DNA of 64,000 nucleotides from Ignavibacteriales bacterium (GTDB lineage: Bacteria > Bacteroidota > Ignavibacteria > UBA10030), in NCBI GenBank assembly GCA_026390585.1, contig JAPLFP010000360.1:1-64000 (forward strand), given 5' to 3'. This document shows positions 19,623 through 27,999 of the stretch, piece after piece; the stretch's first letter is position 1; every line of letters starts with the position of its first letter. The notes beneath the pieces were generated by a model. The model made no database searches and was not told where the DNA came from. It saw nothing but the letters and a program-made list of their open reading frames with translations. A program made the position numbers and the translations under genes.

Positions 19623-20843
19623 TCATGTCTTCTGTTGTTTCTTCTTTGCTGCAGGAAACAGTACGTTGTTCAGGATGAGCCGGTAGCCTGGGGAGTTCTT
19701 GTGAAGCGACAGATCGGTTGGTGGATCGCCGACTGCGTGCTGGTAATCTTCAGGATCGTGTCCTCCGTACCAAGTAAATGTGCCCCGGCCGTAGTTACCG
19801 TGAAGGTAACGAACTTCCTCTGTTCCTTCCCGCTGTGCAAGAATGGTAATCGTCCGCTTGATCAGGCTCTTGCGAAACGCCGTCGTCTGCCCCATAAACC
19901 CTTTCACGATTGAAACGTGGTTCTGCGAGAGCATGCTCGGCACGGGATCGTATTTCGCAGAGAACTCAAACAGCGTGAAGTAGTCTGTGTTTGGATCGCG
20001 AATGGGGGGCGGATCGCTGGGGGGGATGTCAATGTCCGAGTCCGGGTCGGGGGGGTCGCCATCAAACATGACGTCACAAATGTCAACATTTTCAGCAGCG
20101 AGCGCGATATCATAGCTGTCGGTGGCGGAACACATGGCAAACATGAAACCGCCGTTGCCAACAAATTCCTTGATGCCGCGCGTGACCGCCTTTTTCTCTT
20201 CTGAGACCTTCTTGAATCCCAGGCGCTTTGCCTCTTTTTCATAGAGGATCTGTTGGTCGATATACCATTGTGCGTACCGATAATTCGCGTAGAATTTTCC
20301 GTACTGTCCCGTGAAGTCTTCGTGGTGGAGGTGAAGCCAATCGTAGTCAGCAAGTTTCCCGGAAAGAACCTCTTCATCCCACACTTTTGTGTAGGGAATC
20401 TCTGCGTATTCAAGGGCGATGGTAACAGCATCATCCCATGGTTTAAATGTCGGCGGAACATAGACCGCTATCTTGGGCACCTTCTCGAGACGCACAACGT
20501 CCATGTTGTTATCTTCCCGCTGAACCTCTGCATAGATCGATGACGCGTCGGACGCAGATGCCGGTTCGAAAAGCACGCCCCGAATCCTGCACTCCCGTGC
20601 CGCAACATCGCTGAAGTCCAACATAAATGACCCTCCGCGGTAGTTGAGGAGCCAGTCGACTGTACCGTTGTGCTGCAGGATCCAAAAGGCAACGCCGTAC
20701 GCCTTGAGATGGTCGGTTTGCCTGATGTCCATCGGTATCAGCAGTTTTGCCTGACCGAAAGCGGAGCCCTGAGCTGCAATGACAACAATCGCTATGAAGG
20801 CTGCCTGAACGTAGTGTTTCAGTCCTATCGCCGTCCTGATCAT
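19623..20843 (-). CDS. Secreted protein of unknown function; related proteins are often auto-labelled 'asparagine synthetase B', likely a misnomer
   Basis: 406 aa, N-terminal signal region, AKLLIPMDIRQTDHLKAYGVAFW..., GGFMFAMCSATDSYD, Asp/Pro-rich insert FDGDPPDPDSDIDIPPSDPPPIRDPNTDY. Confidence 0.7.
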   Translation of the reverse strand: MIRTAIGLKHYVQAAFIAIVVIAAQGSAFGQAKLLIPMDIRQTDHLKAYGVAFWILQHNGTVDWLLNYRGGSFMLDFSDVAARECRIRGVLFEPASASDASSIYAEVQREDNNMDVVRLEKVPKIAVYVPPTFKPWDDAVTIALEYAEIPYTKVWDEEVLSGKLADYDWLHLHHEDFTGQYGKFYANYRYAQWYIDQQILYEKEAKRLGFKKVSEEKKAVTRGIKEFVGNGGFMFAMCSATDSYDIALAAENVDICDVMFDGDPPDPDSDIDIPPSDPPPIRDPNTDYFTLFEFSAKYDPVPSMLSQNHVSIVKGFMGQTTAFRKSLIKRTITILAQREGTEEVRYLHGNYGRGTFTWYGGHDPEDYQHAVGDPPTDLSLHKNSPGYRLILNNVLFPAAKKKQQKT

Positions 20844-20858
20844 TGAACGTGTGTCTTT

Positions 20859-22781
20859 CTAGATTGAATCTCCACGCAAAATCCGTATTCTCTTCCGCGC
20901 CTCTTCAACAAAGAGCGAAGTCGGGTAGTGTGCAAGAACGGCTTCGTAGGCCTCGATGGCCTTTTTCTTATCTTTGAGTCTTCCTTCGTATACTTCTCCA
21001 ATCCTCATCTGTGCGCGATCCCGCAGGATGCTTGTTGGCAAATCGTTGATGATTCGGCTGAAGACCATGAGCGCTGAATCCGGTTTGTTGAGCAGAAGGT
21101 GAAGATCTCCCGTTCTCATCATCGCGTTGTCGAGGAGCGGTGTTACCGCAAATCGCTTCGTTACAGATTCAAACAGCGCGAGCGCCTCTGAGTACTTTCG
21201 TTGTCGAACGAGGAGGTCGGCGCGAGCAAATTCGGCTAACGCCTCCTGTCCAGCTTCTTTGTTCCCCTGAATAAAATAGAGAAGTTGCAGAGCGTCATTG
21301 GCCAGATCGTTGGCAAGGTTGTGGCTTATCCGCTGAAGAGAACTGACGGCGGTATCAAATCTGGCTTCGAAGTAGTTCAACTCGGCAATTCGATACAGAA
21401 CTCGATCGCGATATTGTTCCGGCGCCATCGTGAGTAGCTGCCCGTACTCGCGATGCGCCCGGATGAGATCGTTGTGGGCGGTTTGAATCTCGCCGAGGCT
21501 CATCGTTGCCTCAACCGCCAGAATTCCGTTGTATGGCAACCTTCGTACCGTATCAAATGCCGCTGCTGCACCGTCGAGATCGAAGAAGCGGTTGAACCGA
21601 ATCATCCCTATGCGGAAGAAGGCTTGCATGGCAATGTCTGTGTTCGGATAGTCCCGGGTGAGCCGATCATAGAGCGCCATCGCCCCCTGAAATGTCGGCT
21701 GGAATTCAGACACCCTGGTGTTTTCAGTGCTCCCCGGGCTCGATGCCGGCGTTCTGCCCGAGAGTTGGGCAAGCGTGTCATTCTCAGCGCTAAGCTCTTC
21801 AAGGGCCCTCGCGTATCCAAGACGCGCGAGCGGAAGAATGTCTTGTCGCTCATTTTTGTCCATAACCTCTCGAAATGCTTTTGCAGCCACCGCGTACGCA
21901 CGTTCTTGTGCGGCCCGTTCACCAAACTGGAAGATTTCGTGACCGTTTGCCTTCGTCAAATGGTCAATACGTCGGTACTGCTCAAGGGCTGCATCAAATT
22001 CCTTCCCATCCATATAGAGCCAGGCGAGAAGGGAGAGGACCGGAATCTGTTCGGGTGTCTGTTGCACTTCCTTCTGAACAACCGCCAGTGCAGCCCGCCG
22101 CGCCTCTTCATGCCCAGTGTAGGACGACAGCCGTGCCTCCACGTATGTGACCTGCTGAGGATTTGATCGCACGAGCTTCACGTACTCGCTTGCTGCCAAC
22201 TCATACTGATGAAGGGCGCCGTAGAGCGATGCAAGTTCTTCGAGGAAGACCAGCTGGTTTTTCGTGGCCTCCCGGCCTTCAAGATATATTTGAATCGCCC
22301 GTTCGTATTCCCTGTGATCGATGAGTTGAGCCGCAACCAGCCGATACAGATTCGCGTTCTGCCGATCTTTGCTGAAGATAACGTGCCAGACAGAATCTGC
22401 TGTTTGTGTCTTTCCCGCCAGCTCATAGAGCCCGCCAAGCCAGGAGAGCAGATTTTCATCCAGCGGTTTTGCGCGAAGTTGCTGCCGAACCAAATCCATT
22501 GCCTTGTCGTACTCTTTGAGCTCGGTATACGATCGGCGTAATCCGTCCAGAATAATGAAGCTGTCCGCGTTGCTCTCCAGCAGCGACTCGTAGATCGTCG
22601 CTGCTTTTTCCCACTCCCCCGCCTGCTCAAAGCTTTGTGCCAGCCGGAGCTTCGTTGAAAGGTCAACCTGCTGCGAGAACACGGGAACTCCGAATGACCA
22701 CACACAGAATAGCGCGCACAACACCCGTCGCGCCGCGTGCACACTTTCTATGTTGAGAATTTTTCGTTGCGTCTTCGTCAT
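20859..22781 (-). CDS. Secreted/periplasmic tetratricopeptide-repeat protein
   Basis: 640 aa with many TPR-like helical repeats (FEQAGEWEKAATIYESLLESN, KYSEALALFESVTKRF) and N-terminal hydrophobic segment. Confidence 0.88.
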   Translation of the reverse strand: MTKTQRKILNIESVHAARRVLCALFCVWSFGVPVFSQQVDLSTKLRLAQSFEQAGEWEKAATIYESLLESNADSFIILDGLRRSYTELKEYDKAMDLVRQQLRAKPLDENLLSWLGGLYELAGKTQTADSVWHVIFSKDRQNANLYRLVAAQLIDHREYERAIQIYLEGREATKNQLVFLEELASLYGALHQYELAASEYVKLVRSNPQQVTYVEARLSSYTGHEEARRAALAVVQKEVQQTPEQIPVLSLLAWLYMDGKEFDAALEQYRRIDHLTKANGHEIFQFGERAAQERAYAVAAKAFREVMDKNERQDILPLARLGYARALEELSAENDTLAQLSGRTPASSPGSTENTRVSEFQPTFQGAMALYDRLTRDYPNTDIAMQAFFRIGMIRFNRFFDLDGAAAAFDTVRRLPYNGILAVEATMSLGEIQTAHNDLIRAHREYGQLLTMAPEQYRDRVLYRIAELNYFEARFDTAVSSLQRISHNLANDLANDALQLLYFIQGNKEAGQEALAEFARADLLVRQRKYSEALALFESVTKRFAVTPLLDNAMMRTGDLHLLLNKPDSALMVFSRIINDLPTSILRDRAQMRIGEVYEGRLKDKKKAIEAYEAVLAHYPTSLFVEEARKRIRILRGDSI

Positions 22782-22939
22782 GGAGCTTTCAACAACATAT
22801 CAAAAAACCCCTGCTTAATCAAACCGGGAACATCCTGTCACCGTTTAACACTCAGAGCACACTGCAGTGTTCCGCGTTGTCGCGCATACATCCGCTTGGT
22901 TGCTTTGCCACATGAATTTGCGTAACTTTTTGTGTTGCC

Positions 22940-24091
22940 ATGCTTAAACGCAAAAACATCGCGATCCTTGGATCAACCGGCTCGATCGGACAAAACAGCC
23001 TGGAGGTCATCAGGAATTTTCCTGATCATTTCGCTGCCACGTACCTGACGGCAAATACCAATATTGATCTGCTCGAGCAACAGATTCGGCTTTTTCATCC
23101 CCGCGGTGTTGTTGTGTTGGACGCGGGTTGTGCTGCCACTCTTCGGGGCCGCGTTGACAGTTCTGTTGAAGTCTTATGCGGGGAGGATGGATTGGTGCAA
23201 GCTGTGACGCGCGACGAGGTTGACATCGTCATAAGTTCACTCGTCGGGTTTGCGGGTCTAAAACCCACCATCGCGGCAATTCAACACCACAAACGCATCG
23301 CCCTGGCGAACAAAGAGACCCTTGTTGTCGCCGGGGGGTTGATTACATCGCTCGTGAAGGAATACGGCGTCGACCTTCTCCCTGTTGACAGTGAGCACAG
23401 CGCTATACTCCAATGTCTTGCTGGAGAAGATCGCTCTTTGGTGACACGGCTCATTCTCACGGCCTCGGGGGGACCGTTTCTCAACACCCCCTCCGAATTG
23501 TTTCCTACGCTTACCGTCGAGAACGCGCTGAGCCATCCCAACTGGAAGATGGGGAACAAGATCACCATCGACTCCGCAACCTTGATGAACAAAGGGCTTG
23601 AGGTTATCGAAGCGCACTGGCTGTTTGCCCTGCCAGCGGAAAGGATTCACGTTGTCATACATCCCCAGTCCATTATTCATTCCATGGTTGAGTTTGTCGA
23701 CGGATCCATCAAAGCTCAACTCGGCCTGCCGGACATGAAGCTACCCATTCAATATGCCCTTTCGTACCCTGAGCGTTGGCCAATGAACGGGGCAAGAGTT
23801 GATTTCCCTGCCCTGCGGTCAATGACATTCTTCGAGCCCGATCGGGCGAAGTTTCGCTGCCTTGATCTTGCCTACGATGCTCTCTCTCTCGGCGGAACCG
23901 CTCCCACCATTCTGAACGCCGCAAATGAAATGGCCGTCAGCGCTTTTTTGCAGCACCGCATATCATTTGAAAAAATACCGGTTGCTATTGAGCGCGCTCT
24001 TTCGCTGCACAAGACTCGCCCAAACCCGGATTTGCAGGATATCATTGAAGCTGATCGTCAGGTTCGGGCATTTGTGGGAACTCTTTTATAG
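22940..24091 (+). CDS. dxr: 1-deoxy-D-xylulose 5-phosphate reductoisomerase
   Basis: KNIAILGSTGSIGQNSLEVIRNF, ALANKETLVVAGG, LPVDSEHSAILQCL, MGNKITIDSATLMNKGLEVIEAHWLF. Confidence 0.97.
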   Translation: MLKRKNIAILGSTGSIGQNSLEVIRNFPDHFAATYLTANTNIDLLEQQIRLFHPRGVVVLDAGCAATLRGRVDSSVEVLCGEDGLVQAVTRDEVDIVISSLVGFAGLKPTIAAIQHHKRIALANKETLVVAGGLITSLVKEYGVDLLPVDSEHSAILQCLAGEDRSLVTRLILTASGGPFLNTPSELFPTLTVENALSHPNWKMGNKITIDSATLMNKGLEVIEAHWLFALPAERIHVVIHPQSIIHSMVEFVDGSIKAQLGLPDMKLPIQYALSYPERWPMNGARVDFPALRSMTFFEPDRAKFRCLDLAYDALSLGGTAPTILNAANEMAVSAFLQHRISFEKIPVAIERALSLHKTRPNPDLQDIIEADRQVRAFVGTLL

Positions 24092-24160
24092 GAAATTCCG
24101 TATTACTTTGGGGGATCGCCCTCCGGAACGCTTTCGTTTTCGCCGTCACGTGAGATCTCA

Positions 24161-25474
24161 ATGGATTTTCTGCCAACAACATTCTACTTCCTTCTTACAA
24201 TAGGCGTTCTCGTGCTTGTGCATGAGCTGGGACATTTTCTTGCCGCCAAGCTTTTTGGCATGCGTGTGGACCGCTTCAGCATTGGTTTTCCACCCCGCGC
24301 CTTTGGGAAAAAAATTGGAGATACAGATTACTGTGTCTCGTGGATTCCCCTCGGCGGATATGTAAAAATCGCCGGAATGGTCGACGAAAGTTTCGACACG
24401 GATTTCATCAATGAGGACCCTAAACCTTGGGAGTTTCGCTCGAAACCAATCTGGCAGCGACTGATTGTCATCTGCGCCGGCGTTGCCATGAACATTTTCC
24501 TCGCAGTTGTTATCTTTTGGGGAATCATCTACTACCAAGGTAAGACTGTACGACCGGTAACCGAAGTGGGGTACGTGGAGGCTGAGAGTCCTGCAGCAAA
24601 AGCGGGCTTTCAACTAGGAGATATCATCAGCAGTGTGAATGGCAGAGCGGTGGCTCATTGGGAAGATGTTGAAAACTTTGTCTACACAGACGCTCTGGCG
24701 GGAAGTCTGACGCTGAACATCAGGCGCGGCAACGAGCCGATGACGATCACGATGACGCAACCCCTCGTCTCCGCAATTCTCGAAGACCGTTTTGGTTTAT
24801 CTCCCCCGGGAATGGCCCCGTACATCGCAAGCGTCGAGCCCGGAAAGCCCGCTGAAAAAGCCGGCCTTAAACCCGGCGACGTAATCGTCAGCGTGAATGG
24901 AGAAACCGTTTCTTACCAGTCCTTGCAGGAAAGGGTCAAACAAAGTTCGGCAAAAGAGGTCACCATTCGGTGGAAACGGAATGAGACCATCCAGGAGGCA
25001 CGGATTACACCTACCGCTGATGGAAAGATCGGCGTGAGTTTTTCTCGGGTGTACACCGGACCGGTTGAACAGATTCACTACTCTTTGCTTGCCTCGTTGC
25101 CCGAGGGGATCTCTGACGCCTGGAATATGAGCTGGATGAATCTCAAAAGCATTTACCAGATCCTTGTTGGACGAGTATCATTCTCCAAGTCCGTCGCGGG
25201 CCCCATTATGATTGCTAAGATGGCAACTCGTTCAGCAGAAGTGGGTATCATAAGCTTTTTGGGTTTCATGGCGTTGCTCAGTATGAACCTCGCGATTCTC
25301 AACCTTTTTCCGTTTCCTGCACTCGACGGCGGTCACGCCGTGTTTCTGGTCTACGAAGGAATTTTCCGCCGTGAGATACCGGCGAAGGTGAAAATTGCCA
25401 TCCAGCAGGTCGGATTCGTCCTGTTGCTTGTGTTTATGGCCTTCGTTCTGTATAATGACATCATTCGATTCTAG
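24161..25474 (+). CDS. rseP: RIP metalloprotease RseP (site-2 protease) with two PDZ domains
   Basis: VHELGHFLAAKLFGMRVDRFSIGFPP, two PDZ-like GD(I/V)I.SVNG repeats, LNLFPFPALDGGH. Confidence 0.95.
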   Translation: MDFLPTTFYFLLTIGVLVLVHELGHFLAAKLFGMRVDRFSIGFPPRAFGKKIGDTDYCVSWIPLGGYVKIAGMVDESFDTDFINEDPKPWEFRSKPIWQRLIVICAGVAMNIFLAVVIFWGIIYYQGKTVRPVTEVGYVEAESPAAKAGFQLGDIISSVNGRAVAHWEDVENFVYTDALAGSLTLNIRRGNEPMTITMTQPLVSAILEDRFGLSPPGMAPYIASVEPGKPAEKAGLKPGDVIVSVNGETVSYQSLQERVKQSSAKEVTIRWKRNETIQEARITPTADGKIGVSFSRVYTGPVEQIHYSLLASLPEGISDAWNMSWMNLKSIYQILVGRVSFSKSVAGPIMIAKMATRSAEVGIISFLGFMALLSMNLAILNLFPFPALDGGHAVFLVYEGIFRREIPAKVKIAIQQVGFVLLLVFMAFVLYNDIIRF

Positions 25475-25564
25475 TCTCTCCGCGTGTGACTTTTGTCACC
25501 CCTACTCAAGACGTTGTGGCTTAGTTTTTCAGTAAACTATCTTATTCAACAAGGAGGGATCTTT

Positions 25565-26752
25565 ATGAAAAAAGTTCTGTTGGCCGATGGGGCGGGTTTC
25601 TTCCGTTTCTGCACGGTGCTTGCCGCGTTGGGAACGTGGTTATTCCTCGCTCCCTCCTCCTTCGCCCAAACAAATACCTATACGCTACAGTTCATGGGTC
25701 TCCCGACGGGGAGTATTGAATTGACTCAATACATCGGCCTCGATGGAAAACTCAAGCCCGATGTTGGGGGGCAAACTCTCCGCATAACGGTTACACCACC
25801 GTTAGCTCAGCCAAAATCGGTAGTGCTGACTGTTGTTGTTGCTGGATCGGGCTCATCGACAACGCAGTGCAACGCAGAGATTGCCAGGGCGACCACAAGA
25901 GCATTTCAAATCCCCGCCAATGTCGCGACGATGGATCTCGGCTCTGCTTCCTTCACTGGATCCTCCGCTATTGGTGTGCAGTCCTCATATACAAACCAAC
26001 CTTGCATCGACGCCCTTAAAGACAAGATGACGAGCGGTGTTTTCTCGATCCCCGCAGGGATATACACCATCAGCGCAACTCTAATCGACGCCTCAACCCT
26101 CAGAGCGCTGAACGTGGGCGATCCAAACCAGCCGGCGGTAATTCAGATCTCAGGCGCCTCAACGAACGAAGCGATACTCAATCTTACATCTCCGCAGAAC
26201 GGTGATCAGGTTCCGTCAACCGGAAGCGTGGTCTTCAGTTTTGACAATTCCATGCCTGGTCGTCTGCTAGCATTCGAGCATTCGTCCCTTACACAATCTC
26301 AGGAAGACGCGACGCGCGACCTCAATTCGCCGTTGAAGATGCTCGATGTTTCGGTGACTTCCATCGGCAGCAACCAGGTGCAAGCTGCCTATCCGGGCGT
26401 TGCTCTCCGCGGCTGGACAGCTGGAAAGAAATACTCCTGGTTGTTTCTTGGATCGGTTCAGGGCTCCACTGATGTGCGGCGCAGTGCGGTGTGGTCATTC
26501 ACGGTGGTCTCGAACGATCCGATCCTTGCCCAACTCGCTGCGGCTCTTATGAGTTCTCCAGATCCTATCGGCTCAACGTACAACAACCTGGTCAATTCTG
26601 GGTACACGCTCGCGCCCCCAGGCTCCAACCCAATGTATCTGCAAGAGGGTGATAATGGGACGCCTCGAGCGATCGACGTTTCACAAGTGCTGACGTGGCT
26701 TGCTGATCTTGCGCGCCGCAACGTCCAAGTCAAAGCCGTCGTCACCCAATAA
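25565..26752 (+). CDS. Secreted protein of unknown function, first gene of the FecR/OMP/cyclase cluster
   Basis: ATG 25565 preceded by aaggaggg; signal peptide MKKVLLADGAGFFRFCTVLAALGTWLFLAPSSFAQ; Ser/Thr-rich beta-type sequence. Confidence 0.8.
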   Translation: MKKVLLADGAGFFRFCTVLAALGTWLFLAPSSFAQTNTYTLQFMGLPTGSIELTQYIGLDGKLKPDVGGQTLRITVTPPLAQPKSVVLTVVVAGSGSSTTQCNAEIARATTRAFQIPANVATMDLGSASFTGSSAIGVQSSYTNQPCIDALKDKMTSGVFSIPAGIYTISATLIDASTLRALNVGDPNQPAVIQISGASTNEAILNLTSPQNGDQVPSTGSVVFSFDNSMPGRLLAFEHSSLTQSQEDATRDLNSPLKMLDVSVTSIGSNQVQAAYPGVALRGWTAGKKYSWLFLGSVQGSTDVRRSAVWSFTVVSNDPILAQLAAALMSSPDPIGSTYNNLVNSGYTLAPPGSNPMYLQEGDNGTPRAIDVSQVLTWLADLARRNVQVKAVVTQ

Positions 26753-26775
26753 CATCCTGGATGGAGGAATTTCCG

Positions 26776-27852
26776 ATGAATCGTTCATTTGTTCTTGTGA
26801 TTATCGTCATCGTCGCCGCTCTTCTCGCGGCACCGGCGTGGAATTTCCAGGACAAGAAGCCGATCGCAGCGTACATCATCAAGGTGGTGAAAGATGTTGA
26901 GCGGCGGTCGGGCCCGACGTCGGGCTGGAGCAAGGCGATGCTTCTCTCTGAGTTAAAAGCCGGCTATGAGGTCCGGACACAGGACAAATCGTTTGCAATG
27001 ATCAAGTTCGCAGACGAGTCAAAGGTTTCCGTGCGCGAAAAATCTATCATCACAATTTCGGGAGAGGTTTCCGGTGGCAAGATCCTGAATCGTGACGTCT
27101 TCATTGAACGGGGGCGCGCTGTTTTCAACATCAAGAAGCAAGAGACAGAGCAGTTCCGCTTCACGTCGCCGATTTCCGTGGCCTCAATCCGCGGCACGGA
27201 AGGTGGAACGGGATTCGATCCTGGCACAACAACTTCAGACCTCACGCTCATCACGGGTGTTGCTGAGTTTACGAGCACGCGAACCGAATGTAAGCTCGTG
27301 GTGCACGCCGGCGAGACAGGCCTCATCGACAGCACGGGCTGCAGGGCCGATACGGCCTCACTGAGGGCGCTGCAGAACAACAATCCAAACTCCGGTGTGA
27401 ATCAGGGCACCGCAGTAGATACTGTCGCCGGGTACCGGACCACAACAACGACAAGATTCTCTCTGAATACTTCTCTCAGCGGCACTTTGCAATCCGGTCA
27501 GGGGGCGGCGCTCAGGCTCTCTCTGGCGAACCCACCGGTCGATATCACCCAGGCAACCATGCGTTACCGAAACCAGGGTGAGACGTCGTTCAAGACGCTG
27601 ACGTTGACAATGAGTGGTGTCAATCTCTCCGGCACAATACCCGGCACCGACATCAAGGCGGGTACGACAAAGATATTTGAGTACTACTTCTCGATGGCGG
27701 GCTCGGACGGGAAGACCTACTCGTTCCCGGAAACAACGCCCGAAGCAAACCCATACACGTTGCCGATAAAACCGAGGGTGGTGTATCTCAAAATCCCGAT
27801 AACAACCCCCAACGGAGAGTTGCGTTTTCTGCAGATCTCGTACGAAGAATAA
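26776..27852 (+). CDS. FecR-domain secreted protein
   Basis: ATG 26776 after ggaggaat; signal anchor, then DVERRSGPTSGWSKAMLLSELKAGYEVRTQDKSFAMIKFADESKVSVREKSIITI...FRFTSPISVASIRGTEGG (FecR hallmark). Confidence 0.88.
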   Translation: MNRSFVLVIIVIVAALLAAPAWNFQDKKPIAAYIIKVVKDVERRSGPTSGWSKAMLLSELKAGYEVRTQDKSFAMIKFADESKVSVREKSIITISGEVSGGKILNRDVFIERGRAVFNIKKQETEQFRFTSPISVASIRGTEGGTGFDPGTTTSDLTLITGVAEFTSTRTECKLVVHAGETGLIDSTGCRADTASLRALQNNNPNSGVNQGTAVDTVAGYRTTTTTRFSLNTSLSGTLQSGQGAALRLSLANPPVDITQATMRYRNQGETSFKTLTLTMSGVNLSGTIPGTDIKAGTTKIFEYYFSMAGSDGKTYSFPETTPEANPYTLPIKPRVVYLKIPITTPNGELRFLQISYEE

Positions 27853-27908
27853 TCCCAAGGAGGTCGCATTGCCGGTTTATTGCTTCTCGTAGTTGGTTTT
27901 AATACATT

Positions 27909-27934
27909 GACGGCAGGTCGGGAGACCTGCCGTC
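27909..27934 (+). terminator. Intrinsic terminator-like hairpin between the FecR gene and the OM-protein gene
   Basis: Perfect 11-bp stem GACGGCAGGTC-GGGA-GACCTGCCGTC followed by TGCTTTT. Confidence 0.7.
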
Positions 27935-27999
27935 TGCTTTTCAATCAATCTGTCTGTTCGCCTTTCCTTGTCACCTTCTACTATCACAGGAGACCCCTC

